From the NCBI GenBank assembly GCA_030765045.1, contig CM060962.1, forward strand, positions 165,820,694 through 165,884,693: a stretch of DNA of 64,000 nucleotides. Reading direction: 5' to 3'. The first letter of the stretch is position 1. Each line of letters opens with the position of its first letter. Below, in pieces: positions 31,888-42,107 of the stretch. The stretch comes from Tenodera sinensis. Lineage: Eukaryota; Arthropoda; Insecta; Mantodea; Mantidae. The notes under the pieces were generated by a model. It saw nothing but the letters and a program-made list of their open reading frames with translations. It was not told the origin of the DNA and made no database searches. The position numbers and the translations under genes were made by a program.

Positions 31888-34800
31888 GTTGTTGTTGTTT
31901 TCTAGTGCCTTGCATCTGGCAATGAAGCCATTAGCATTCGTGCTTTCCAATACTTTTGAACTGTAGTTTCTTCTGATCTTAATGCTTCACAGGTCTTCAA
32001 GTGGTCTTCGTTCATTTCTGCTGGATCGTTACACAGGACACACATCGGTGAGGCTGAGATACCTATTCTGTAGAGATGACTTGCCAAGCAATCATGATTT
32101 GTCAATAGTCGGAAGGCTGCAACAGCTGTTTTCCTTGGTCTCTGGGGGATTATATCTGGATTGGAAAGTAGTGTAATCCATTTTTTATCTTTGGCATTTG
32201 TTTCTATTTCTTGTAGATATGAATGACAAAAATTTTTTATGATCAAGCGTTTTATTGAGGAATATGAGAAATTGAATTTAGACTTTTGTTTTATTGTTGT
32301 GCCTTTCTTTGCAAGTGAGTCTGCAGCTTCGTTCCCCATGACTCCACAGTGTGCTGGAATCCATTGGAGATGAACAGTCTTATGAACTTTTTGGAGTTGT
32401 GTTAACATTTTGTAGCATTCTCTAATTTTTGTTGACTTCTTTGTAGTATTTGAACATATTCCCTGAATTGCAGCTTTAGAATCTGAAAGAATTACTGCCT
32501 TGTTAAATTTATTTAAGGGAAGATTTAATAATTGTCGGAGAGCAATGTATATAGCCTCTATTTCTCCATCATAATTTGTTGTGTCTCTGCCAACAGAATG
32601 ATAAAAGGAAAAATGTGAACACGTAACTCCAGCTCCAGTAAGGTTTTCCTTCGAGGATCCATCAGTATATATGTGCAGCCACTCTTCTGTGGGATACCTA
32701 GTATTGATTGTTTCCAGAGCTAGAAGTTTTTGTATTTCTTTTGGTGTGTCTGATTTACTTATTTCCTCTATTAATTCCAAATTGAAGGTAGGTTGCAATA
32801 ATTCCAATGGATTTTCTCTTATAAGTAGATTTTCTCTGGTGTTAGGAATGTTCAATTTGGATTTAATCTGTGTTACATTTTCTAGGAAACTACTATGAGT
32901 TTTAAGGATTGAATGGGGGAGGTTCTCTTCTGTCCATTTAGAGTTTGGCAGTCGTAACATTTTCTCGTGTTGGAGCAATGCTTGTTCTTCTATTTTTGTT
33001 GTTATTGATGGGGTCCGTGTTAAGGCAAGCATGGCATCAATAGGTGTGGATTTAACTGCTCCAGTGATTAGGCGAAGAGCCTGATTTTGTATTTGTTCAA
33101 GTTTATTGATGTTAGCATTTGCTGCTGTTATTAAAGCTTCAGAACAGTACAAGAGGTTTGGTTTAATATACATTTTGTATGTTGTGTTAAGGACTCTCCT
33201 TGAGCAGCCCCATTTAGCACCAGCTAACCGTTTCAGGATTTGCAATTTCTTTTCAACCTTTTCTGAGATGTTTGTTATATGTTTTTTCCAACTTAGCTTT
33301 CTGTCGAAAGTGATGCCTAAGTATTTGGCATCATCAACTGCTTTGAGTGGTTTACCATTATAATTTATGCTAACATTAACTGGTTTGTATTTTAGTGTAA
33401 ATAATTCATAATTTGTTTTTTCCACATTGATAGTCATGAGGTTTTTGGAGCTCCATTCATGTACTTTGTTTAGGGCTGTTTCTATTCTGTCTTTAATTAA
33501 TTCAGGTTTTTTTGAAGAGCCTGAAGTCCAAATGACTACATCGTCAGCAAATAAAGCAATTTTGGTTTCTAAAGTTTTTATTATTGATGGAAGGTCATTT
33601 ATATATATGTTAAAGAGTGTTGTGCTCAGAACAGCACCTTGTGGAAGTCCTCGGTGTGTTTGTTTATATTTGGAAATGTATGTATTATATTTTGTGGCAC
33701 AAAATCTTTGTGAAATAAACTGAGTTATCCACTTAAGCATGTTGCTTTTCACACCTATTGATTGCAACTTCTCAACTAATTTATTTCTCCAGACTGAGTC
33801 ATATGCTGATTTAAAATCAATGAATACTGCCAAGGTATCCTCCTTTCTATTGAAAGCTTCCTTGATGTCTTGGCTTAGTAGGAGTACATTTTCACTTGTA
33901 CTATGATTCTGTCTGAAGCCGGTCTGTGAACTATTAATTAAGTTGTAATATTCTAGAAACCAGTTAAGTCTAGATGCCACCATTCTTTCCATCACTTTTG
34001 CAATAACACTGGTCAAAGATATTGGTCTGAAACTATTAATATTGTTTGAGGGTTTGTTTTTCTTTAAAATCGGGATGATAATGGCTTTTTTCCAGTCGGA
34101 AGGTACAGTCATTCTCCAACACGTGTTATACAGTTTAAGTAGGATTTCTTTTCCTTTCCTGCCAAGGTGTTTAATAAACTCTGGGTGGATCTTGTCAGGT
34201 CCAGGAGATTTTTTGTTCTGTAATTGTTCTATTGCTAAATCCAGTTCTGTTTCGTTAAAATCCTGAATAAAAATATCATTTCGTATACCTTTTGGCTTAC
34301 TAGTTTCTCTGATAGTTTTTTGGATAGCCTTATCTTGTTTTTTATACGCTTGGGGTATTCTTTGTGACTGAGCATAAAACTTGCTAAGGGATTCTGCTAT
34401 TTCCCTATCTGTAGTTAAGCTTTTGTTATTATATTTTAATGGTTCAGTTGTATTTTTTGATAATTTTGTTTTATTAAGGAATTTGTATATTTTATTTCCA
34501 TCTTTCCTATAGTCCATATGTTCTACAAAATTTGTGAAACTGGCCCTTTTTGCTGTAATTAATTCTTTCTTAAAAATGGCTGCTTTTCTTCTCCAGTTTT
34601 GTACATCTTCTGGACACTTGGTTCTTTCGGCTTTGACTCTTGCTATATTTCTTTCGTGTTTTAACTTAGATAAAGATGGAGACCAAAAGTAGCTATATTT
34701 CTTTAACTTTCCTTTGGGGATATGTGTTTTGGCTGCTGTCAATAATATTTCATAAATTTTTTTATTCATTTCATCTGTTGACTTGAACTCTGATTCCAAC

Positions 34801-35824
34801 AGTATATTACACTTCCCTTCTATCTCATTTTGGAAACTGGACCAATCTGCTTTTTTAAAATTCCAAGAAGTTTTAACTTTTGGTTTGTTACTTTTATTTA
34901 TTAGACCTCTTATGGAGTTTATGGTGATTCTCTGGCCTGAACCTGGGTCTTCTATTATTTCTCTTTTTGTATGGTCAATTATGTCAGATGACACCATCAG
35001 AAGGTCAGGATTTGTACCCGAACCGTTATAATGAAGGTAAGTGGGTGGATCATTTGGATTAAATATTAATTCCATTGTTGACGAGTTTAATAGGTCTTCT
35101 ATGACTCTTCCTGCTGAATTTATATCTCTGTAGCCCCACCTAGGGGAGTGTGCATTAAAATCACCTATTAAAATACTTTTGGGTTCTATGGGAATAGAAT
35201 TTAGATCTAGTGTATTGTCTGGAGGATTGTAGATACTGTAAATTCTATAGTGGTAGTTACTTTTCCATACTTCAATTTTAACTATTTCTGATTTATCTTG
35301 TTCTTCCATTGTTTTTTGGATTTGGATAATAGCTTTCATATTTCTTTTAATTCCTGTAAGAATACCACTTGCTATTTGACGAGCCTTTGGAAGTATATGT
35401 GTAGTGTACTGATCCATTTCAAAGTATATTTCCTGTTCTTCTGATATATTGGCTTCTTGTACTGTGAAGACATCTATATCTTGGTCTTTTAATATTTTCA
35501 TTAGCTCTTGTTTTTTAGGCTGGGACATGCCTCCTGCATTCCATTGTAGAATTCTTAAAGTATTGGAATTGTTGTGATGAAATTTGCCTAAAGATGTCCC
35601 CACCCGGAGATCCGATTGGGGGACAGTTTTAACTCCGGAATGTTTATCTTTAGGACTCATATTCATGTATGTGGCTTTCATGTAACTGTTTTCTTAACGG
35701 GCACCAGTTTTACAATGTGGCAGTTACATCACCCGACTTAAACCCCCATTTTGCAAGGGGGACCACACCTATCGTTGGTCAACGGGTCCATCGGACCTAG
35801 CTGGGAGGACTAAATAGATGATAT
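31888..35824 (-). mobile_element. Near full-length I-group LINE carrying a single large ORF2
   Basis: On the minus strand, about 140 bases of leader precede the ORF (31902-35681) and a very short 3' UTR ends in aaaacaacaacaac. The related fragment 26110-26700 has the same tail type. A weak 7-bp repeat (taaatat at 31881-31887 and 35825-35831) might be the target duplication. No ORF1 is seen upstream: either the copy is truncated at its 5' end or this family lacks one. The 5' border is less secure than the 3' end. Confidence 0.8.
31902..35681 (-). CDS. LINE ORF2 polyprotein: APE endonuclease, RT, RNase H (1259 codons)
   Basis: Uninterrupted from ATG at 35681. Endonuclease (residues ~42-255): LRILQWNAGG, catalytic Glu76 (VFTVQE), GDFNAH at 173-178, but the final SDH motif is replaced by SGQ at about 248-250. 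RT (~490-830): SPGPDKIHPEF, SFRPISLTS, Asp622 in AVFIDFKSAYDSVW, GLPQGAVLS, FADD at 711-714, YLGITFDRKLSW. RNase H (~1000-1130): Asp1007 in YTDGSS, Glu1040/1042, Asp1067 in LSDSKA, HCG and EAAD1121. C-terminus: CVLC, His1227 and Cys1231 form a CCHC-like cluster. The enzyme copies LINE RNA at a nicked target. RNase H and domain order place it in the I group rather than Jockey. The open frame suggests a recent insertion, but without the endonuclease Asp/His it could nick poorly or not at all. Confidence 0.95.
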   Translation of the reverse strand: MKATYMNMSPKDKHSGVKTVPQSDLRVGTSLGKFHHNNSNTLRILQWNAGGMSQPKKQELMKILKDQDIDVFTVQEANISEEQEIYFEMDQYTTHILPKARQIASGILTGIKRNMKAIIQIQKTMEEQDKSEIVKIEVWKSNYHYRIYSIYNPPDNTLDLNSIPIEPKSILIGDFNAHSPRWGYRDINSAGRVIEDLLNSSTMELIFNPNDPPTYLHYNGSGTNPDLLMVSSDIIDHTKREIIEDPGSGQRITINSIRGLINKSNKPKVKTSWNFKKADWSSFQNEIEGKCNILLESEFKSTDEMNKKIYEILLTAAKTHIPKGKLKKYSYFWSPSLSKLKHERNIARVKAERTKCPEDVQNWRRKAAIFKKELITAKRASFTNFVEHMDYRKDGNKIYKFLNKTKLSKNTTEPLKYNNKSLTTDREIAESLSKFYAQSQRIPQAYKKQDKAIQKTIRETSKPKGIRNDIFIQDFNETELDLAIEQLQNKKSPGPDKIHPEFIKHLGRKGKEILLKLYNTCWRMTVPSDWKKAIIIPILKKNKPSNNINSFRPISLTSVIAKVMERMVASRLNWFLEYYNLINSSQTGFRQNHSTSENVLLLSQDIKEAFNRKEDTLAVFIDFKSAYDSVWRNKLVEKLQSIGVKSNMLKWITQFISQRFCATKYNTYISKYKQTHRGLPQGAVLSTTLFNIYINDLPSIIKTLETKIALFADDVVIWTSGSSKKPELIKDRIETALNKVHEWSSKNLMTINVEKTNYELFTLKYKPVNVSINYNGKPLKAVDDAKYLGITFDRKLSWKKHITNISEKVEKKLQILKRLAGAKWGCSRRVLNTTYKMYIKPNLLYCSEALITAANANINKLEQIQNQALRLITGAVKSTPIDAMLALTRTPSITTKIEEQALLQHEKMLRLPNSKWTEENLPHSILKTHSSFLENVTQIKSKLNIPNTRENLLIRENPLELLQPTFNLELIEEISKSDTPKEIQKLLALETINTRYPTEEWLHIYTDGSSKENLTGAGVTCSHFSFYHSVGRDTTNYDGEIEAIYIALRQLLNLPLNKFNKAVILSDSKAAIQGICSNTTKKSTKIRECYKMLTQLQKVHKTVHLQWIPAHCGVMGNEAADSLAKKGTTIKQKSKFNFSYSSIKRLIIKNFCHSYLQEIETNAKDKKWITLLSNPDIIPQRPRKTAVAAFRLLTNHDCLASHLYRIGISASPMCVLCNDPAEMNEDHLKTCEALRSEETTVQKYWKARMLMASLPDARH

Positions 35825-35847
35825 TAAATATATGTATAGAACAAAAG

Positions 35848-35947
35848 CCTCACCAATGACGCCTGTAGTGGGCAGAGGTGGGGGACGCAGCGGCTGGGCG
35901 GTAGGCCTTGGCCCTTCGTGGGCTGTCGCGCGGGGTTTACGTTTACA
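35848..35947 (+). mobile_element. Short (100-bp) retroposon with 13-bp target duplication
   Basis: Bounded by tatagaacaaaag at 35835-35847 and 35948-35960, perfect over 13 bp. The body shares 'gtgggcagaggtgg', 'gggcggtaggccttggccc' and gggctgt with 10156-10240. A small hairpin ggccttggcccttcg...gggct is possible. No pol III boxes were recognised, so it may be the truncated end of a larger retroelement rather than a SINE. Confidence 0.8.
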
Positions 35948-36037
35948 TATAGAACAAAAGAGTGATGGTTAACCGAATAGGAATTTGGGAGGATATTCAC
36001 ATAAAAAATAAGTGGTTCTGTAGATGTGAGGTCAAAA

Positions 36038-36307
36038 ATGCCTTATTCTATTTTCTATGTATTTTGTTTGTTGGCGATAACCATTATCAGTTTAGTTCAC
36101 GTATGTGAAAATAGTAAGGTGCCTACACAAGCACCAAAAGTTGATATGTTGCTTGGTAATCTATTTGTAAATTTTACAGCAGCTCGATATTTGCTTGAGG
36201 AAAAAAAAAAAGCTTTAGCTCGTGAGTCTGGTGGACATGATTATTTCTGTATGATCATTGTAGGTGCTCAGTACCACTTAATATGCAGTGAAAAAGGTCA
36301 CTACTAG
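36038..36307 (+). CDS. Short frame with signal-peptide-like start, 89 codons
   Basis: The ATG at 36038 has a favourable context (tcaaaaATGcc). The first ~22 residues (YSIFYVFCLLAITIISLVHV) look like a secretion signal or membrane anchor, with a polar rest containing LFVNFTAARYLL and three Cys. I recognise no family. It could be a small secreted protein, an exon of a larger gene (no splice sites were established), or a chance frame. Confidence 0.25.
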   Translation: MPYSIFYVFCLLAITIISLVHVCENSKVPTQAPKVDMLLGNLFVNFTAARYLLEEKKKALARESGGHDYFCMIIVGAQYHLICSEKGHY

Positions 36308-36745
36308 TAACACTGGTGAACATATTGCATCATATAGCTCAGCATCATTTCAACCATTTCTTTCTTTCACCATCGGATATCCCCTACTTGGTTGTTAATC
36401 ATCTTTTTAAAAAATTGGTAAACTAATGATGGCACTACCAGTGCATTCATTCTTCAGCTGCCACTGATAGATAAATTCAAAATGTATGTCAATGAAGGGG
36501 TTTTACTTAATTGCTTTTTCAGCATAAATATGACTTTCTTTTACAAGGCATGAGTGCAGTTTCTGTCTGAGTTCCAAACATGCAGATTAAATTGTGGTTG
36601 GACAAACAACATGAGTTGCAATAATGGAGAACAGAAACCTAAATTACCTTTAGAATTAAAAACTTGCAAAAATATAAAACGTTTTAAAAACAAAAGTAAT
36701 TGATAATTTAAGGTAAGGATATTTTGATAGCTTACAAATTGACAT
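36308..36745. other. Non-coding gap
   Basis: No recognised element. AT-rich. Confidence 0.35.
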
Positions 36746-36757
36746 TCATTGCTCTCT

Positions 36758-36938
36758 TTTTTTTGTAGTGTTTAACAACCTCTTTTACTACATACAGTAC
36801 TGCACAGATGATACATGGAATGAACATGGAGCACCGGTAGAATGAGATGGTGGGGGAAACTGGAGAACCCAGAGGAAACCCGCCACAAATCCCACATGCA
36901 GTTGCCTGGGATTGAATCCCGGCCACTTTGGTGAGAAG
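36758..36938 (-). mobile_element. tRNA-derived SINE, 5'-truncated
   Basis: Same family as 29230-29476 but diverged and lacking the A box. The B box survives as gggattgaatccc. Flanked by a 12-bp duplication tcattgctctct (36746-36757 and 36939-36950). The 3' end runs cactac then a's. Confidence 0.85.
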
Positions 36939-36950
36939 TCATTGCTCTCT

Positions 36951-38940
36951 AATGTGAATGATTTTGTCAGTCCAAAATCTGCTTATTGTATTGCATTATT
37001 GAATTCCTATTTTTAATTTTTTGTATGGTGTTCTGTATTCACTCCCATAGTGCTATATTGCTATACATATAAGTATTTGTAGTAGATATCATTTTATGTG
37101 ATATTGTTTATTCATAACCTTTATCAGTTCTTATTACAATATTATTACATTAAATTTACATAGGGCTGTTTGCCCACCATTTGTACTGTTCCCAGCTTAT
37201 GAGCTTTGGATCAAAGAACCTTGTAATTGCAACATTTTTTTAACTGAATACAAATATATAGAAATGCTTATTCATGCATTTTAAACCTGTGAAACAGAAA
37301 CGGTAAAATTCTTATGCCTCCACTGAAAAACCTCTGCACTTCCTCAGGGACGCGCAAGAGCGGTAGAACCACGTAGAATGTTCTGTTCTTTTTGGGGAGG
37401 CGCGCGCACGGTTTGAATTAGCGCCAGCGCTAATTGATAGCGTGTGGAAATGTTTAGAACCATTGGAACCTGTGGATTTGCTCATAGCGCAACCTCTTGC
37501 GGACTTCGGAAAAGAAATGTAAATCAGCTGATTCTGAATGGTATTGCCATCTGCTGGAAATATATTGCAACATAGGAGTTGATTTTTTTAACTATTGAGA
37601 AACTGTTCTTATATTTTTTGTGAAGGACCCTGTTTCAATTCACAGTTGAATGTGTGTAAACGGAAAGTGAAATGTATGTTTTAGTGCTAATAGTGTGACG
37701 CACGTGAAAGTGGTTACTAATGACAAAGAAGAAATCCCAATGGCTGTGAAAGCACTGAGCACGTTGGATTACTGCTAAACTGCACTGATACTGGAAGCCT
37801 GATATGATTAGTGATCTATTTGAAGTTTTTTAGTGTGATTATTAAGTGTTGTGTCGTGTTGTGCATCTTACTATTGTTTATCCTTCAGGATTTATGGCAT
37901 GCTCGAAATTCCATAATTTGTAATGGGTATGTATTAACCTCTGTTTTCAGTAGTGGTTAGAAACAATAGTCTTATGTTTGGATATCAGCAATAACACGTG
38001 ACTTATTTTTCACATCGAATACAGATTTGTTTATATTAGTTTGTTAATTAATGCAGATGTTGCAGAAATGTTGGCATCTCTTAGATTCATTAAATAAGAG
38101 CGTGTGCTCTGCGTTCTGAAATCGCTCTTCCATTAACAGTTATTTATGTGACGTTAAGTAGGAATAATATGTCATGATTTCTCAGTTTTAAGGAGAACTT
38201 AATAAACAGTAGTTTATAGTGTACTGAATGTCACACGGGGTTTAATAAGTTTCTCGTGCTTGCTTTCTTTTTTTATAATAGTGATTTAGCAAATTTTTTT
38301 CTGCCATAGTGTGATGCAACGTATCAACCTAAGGAAAGTTCCACTTGCTCTTACGGGCCTAGAATAGCTTGTTGTCCTGGACCGGGGCACTTAAAACGTC
38401 TCCTTTCGACGACTGTCCGACACGAAATTTCCAACTATAAACTTGCAGGAATGTTAAACTGTCAATTGTCTCCAGCGCAGTGAGCATGACACTTGTTTGG
38501 GATTGCTGTTTTCGTTGCCTTCTGTCAGCAGCACAGTAAACATAAATAGAGCAAGGGCAGCAATCCTCTGGTGCGAACCGAACCGAACCTAACCTTACAC
38601 TCCCATATAAAATGCTTATTGTACAAGGTCTGATCTCGAAAGTTATTATTTGATATATCCTTTCCCTGTAGGAAGGCTTGCTGAAGAAAACATTTATCGT
38701 TCTCAACCTGTAACTTTTCGTTACTAGCTTAACCTGAACCTCATAAACGGCATTGTGAATTTATAAAGGGCAAAATTAGTACATTCATATTTTGGGTTAA
38801 CTCTGAAAGCAAGAAGTCTGACGTTAAATAATATAACCAAAATGTATATAGTTGACAATGTTATTTCTTGCATAATATGAAAAGTTTAGATAATATGTAC
38901 TTTTAATGAGTGTTTAGACAATCTTCAATAATGGGTTGTA
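36951..38940. other. Non-coding stretch with a CpG-richer patch at 37325-37520
   Basis: No element recognised across 2 kb. The patch 37325-37520 has several CG-rich strings (ggacgcgcaagagcgg, ggcgcgcgcacgg, gcgccagcgct) against a very AT-rich background, which could mark an unmethylated promoter or first exon. No open frame begins there. Near 38570 a cgaaccgaaccgaacctaac string resembles a short telomere-like repeat but is too short to call. Confidence 0.35.
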
Positions 38941-38949
38941 AAAAAAGCT

Positions 38950-39110
38950 TTTTTTTCTTAGTTGAAAAGTCAATCTGCATTAACTTTTGGCACCATAGGA
39001 AATGATGACCACCTTTGCTCTAATTCGAGCAGTTTCACTTCCATTTGTATGAGACAAATTTCCTGTGTTTGACCTTCAGCAGGGAACATATCTGGTCATT
39101 ACATATACCT
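38950..39110 (+). pseudogene. LINE RT fragment related to the element at 5245-9495
   Basis: About 160 bases align by eye with 7565-7715: gttgaaaagtcaatctgca... and 'ttttggcaccataggaaatg' correspond to gagaagtcaatcggcg... and ttctggtgccgtaggag. No other part of the LINE is present and no borders are visible. Confidence 0.6.
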
Positions 39111-39960
39111 TGAGATAATCAAGTGAATATATATTGTTTAAGTACTTTTGGGTACTTGAAAAGAATTTGTTTGGTAATGGTTTACTTTTGCTTAATCGCT
39201 TGCTCACTATAACTAGGGTGATTTACTACCCTGGTTTTCAATACCTGATCTGTTATTTTAGAAAAAATATTTAGGGACACCTGAATTTAATTCAGAAGCA
39301 AAAGTAGTGGAAAATGTGGGTTTTTATAATGCACATTGGATTTACATGGGGTTATTTCACATAAGATGTGGTGGGTAGAGTTTCCCACCCAGTGCTAAAT
39401 ATTTTTGTTTTTATTGATAATTCCATAGGCCACAAATACACTGTCATCATAACATTTTTTGTAGGTGTGCTCTTGTGATGTGGAAGCAACTTTCCCTTGC
39501 CTCTCATCTTCGAGCATTTGGAGTGCAAGTGGGTGTAGCTCAAAGTTATTAATCTCATTTAAATGTTTAAATACAATGCTGTCTGTATACATAAATGTCC
39601 TTAAAGTAATTTTGAAGTTAAATTTCATTGATGGGAAGAAAGACTTTTGCATCTTATTTACAAAACTGAGAGATCATTCTTGTAAAAATTCTTATTTAAA
39701 TTCTTTTTTTTTCCTTATGCTCTTTCCCAACAATATGGAATACCTATATAAAAAATTAAATCAAGATTTTGGGGTTTTCTTTACTAGAAATGTGTGATAA
39801 AGATATCAGACGTGAATAAATGCAAGTAATCATTCCTGAATAATTGGTAGTTTTTGTTCCTTTACTTTGTGGTCTGGCTACCAAAGTACTTTTATAAGTC
39901 ATTCAGTTAAATATGCATAAGTTATGCACATTTTTTTTAAAATGATGTGTATGCAATTTT
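39111..39960. other. Non-coding gap
   Basis: AT-rich with short frames on both strands (for example around 39400-39650). Nothing recognised. Confidence 0.35.
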
Positions 39961-39968
39961 ACCGCCTA

Positions 39969-40830
39969 TTTATTTTCTCTACCCACATACATAAGTAGGG
40001 GAAGTACGTATTTGACCCAAACATTTGAGGTCGAGTTTTCACTGGAAATATATGTTTTGAAGCCCCTTGAATCCAAAAAAAGCATTTTTAAAGAAAGGTG
40101 TGTGTGTCAGACTGCCTGTCTGTGAACAGCATAACTTAAATACAAAAGGTCTGTTAAAAGCAAAGTTGATATTAAAGTTTAATATCTTTCAAGGATGCAA
40201 CACAAAGATTTGGAAGAAAATTCGTCCACCCTAAACTATCCTTTACATGGAAAATTTTTCGAAAATTCTGATTTTCTGAAAAATGGCTCTAACAATTTTG
40301 ATTAAAATGTCATATGTTAAAGATATTTTTATGGCAAATGAAATGTAATTTTGAATTTTCTGTCTGCAGCTCATGTAGTGCTGTTTACTCTGAATGACTT
40401 TTATCACTGGTAAATTGTAAGAGATAGACGAAATCCTACTATACAAAAACTGTAGATCTCATTAAAACACAATTTATGTCAGTTGATGACTTTTTGTGAA
40501 GTGAACCATTTCAGAGATATTCCTAGTTATTGAGAATTTTGCAATACTTATAGACCGTTCTCAAATGGGAGGTTATTATTTATTCTTTTATCTCTTGGTC
40601 ATGCAAAGAGAGCAGAATTTCAAAGTCATCATATAGCAACCACTCTTAAAACATTTAACTATCGCTTAAAGCCTACTGTATTCCCCTTGCACCTTTAAGA
40701 AAATTAGAAATAAGATAATTTCTACAAATGTTTATCTCGATTAACATGAAGCAGGTAGAGGAATAAACATTTGTAGGAATAGCTTGTACAAGAGCAGAGA
40801 AAGTCATGTGAGGGAAACATCAGATATTTT
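39969..40830 (+). repeat. Interspersed repeat family X, copy A (longest uninterrupted)
   Basis: Begins with a tttctctac...gtaggggaagta imperfect palindrome, then 'aggtcgagttttcactggaa', atatgttttga, a short gtgtgtgtc run, 'gaaaattctgattttctgaa', 'taaaaatgtagatctcatta'-like, and ends near 'gcagagaaagtcatgtgag'. Other copies are at 40944, 47207 and 57385. No coding capacity was found. The GT run expands to a microsatellite in copies C and D. Confidence 0.85.
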
Positions 40831-40943
40831 ATTTGTGCCTGGGAACAGTGAATAAAAATTGTGATACATTATTTTCACATGTGGCACTGGTTTTGCACTA
40901 GTCTGTTTTAGGATTATAGTTAGCAAGCAGATCTATTCACTTA

Positions 40944-41364
40944 TTACTTTCTCTGCTACTTATAGTATGTAGAGGAAGTATTGTATTCCACCCAAAAATT
41001 TGAGGTCGAGGTTTCACTGGAAATATATGTTTTGAGGCCTCCTGAGTCCAAAATTGGCATTTCTAGAAAAAGGTCTTTGTGTGTGTATGTCAGTCAGTCC
41101 GTGTGCAGCATAACTTAAAAACGAAAAATTGATTAAGTTCAATGCCTTTTAAGGATGCAACACAGTTATTTTGAAGAAAATTTCTCCTTAAACTAACTTT
41201 TACATGAAAAATTTTTCGAAAATGGCTAACAGTTTTTATTAAAATACCATATGTTTGAGATATTTTTATGCAAAACGAAATGTATATTTTGAATTTTCTG
41301 GGTATAGCCTATTTAGTCTTGTTTACTCTGGATGACTTGCATAACTGGTAAACTGTAAGAGATC
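40944..41364 (+). repeat. Interspersed repeat family X, copy B
   Basis: Same order as copy A from the tttctctgcta...tagtatgtagaggaag start to ataactggtaaactgtaag. It breaks off at about 41364 where a transposase-like fragment starts. Confidence 0.85.
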
Positions 41365-41535
41365 AAAACAGAAGTGTGTTTCATCTGAAAACAGCATGAG
41401 TTCAAAGTATATCTCAGCAATGTCTTAGCAAAGGCACATCTGCCTTCATTATGTGCTTCTGTCAAAGAATGTTGCACTTGAACCTTGAAAGGAAACTTCT
41501 GCGTTATATAAATTGCACTTAAGCATTTCATCCCT
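41365..41535 (-). pseudogene. DDE transposase fragment (Tc1/mariner superfamily)
   Basis: On the minus strand: FKVQVQHSLTEAHNEGRCAF followed by AKTLLRYTLNS. This resembles the linker between the helix-turn-helix region and the first DDE Asp in transposases whose C-terminus carries 'PDLTPxDFFLWG'. Short, so the call is tentative. It interrupts repeat copy B. Confidence 0.45.
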
Positions 41536-42099
41536 AATTGTAGTGTCTTGTAACCTCCTCAATCAAATTTTGTGACAAATTCTGTTACGTGTGTCTGTTG
41601 GGACCATTGTTTACATCAAATTTGCTTGAAATACTCATTGAATCCATTCAGTACTCAAATAATTTGTAATTTTCTGTGATGAACTTATGTTCTAAGTTAT
41701 AATGTATCATATTTCCATTGTCAAAAGATGATAGCATGGATTACCTGGAACAATATGCTAGAATATAATGAATACCTATTATACAGTTTCTAATTGCCAC
41801 TTCTAATGGTTGAAGATATATGGTCTTCTGAACTTTGTGAACTTTCTGCTGACTGTTATTTAAGAGAACACTTTTGGTTTCCTTGCTTGCAGGAATTTAC
41901 TTGTTTATCATTTGTACTCAAGCAATTACATTCTCCTATTGTGTTCTGTCAATTATGATTGTAGATTCTAAAAATATATGTAATAGAGAATGTCCGTTTT
42001 TTAATACATTGCCTAATTCATTACAGTCTATTGCCCATCTGCATGTTTTGGGGGACAGCATACTTATCTTGTCTTTAGAAGGCCTGGGTTCTAATATGT
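41536..42099. other. Non-coding gap
   Basis: AT-rich, no recognised element. Confidence 0.35.
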
Positions 42100-42107
42100 G
42101 TCATGGT

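Noticed and set aside
31888..35824. taaatat as the target duplication of the large LINE
   Set aside because: Seven AT-only bases are easily matched by chance here and the 5' border is not fixed, so it is mentioned only as weak support.
38560..38600. Telomere-like cgaacc/aacctaacc string
   Set aside because: Only three or four imperfect units; far too short for an interstitial telomere array.
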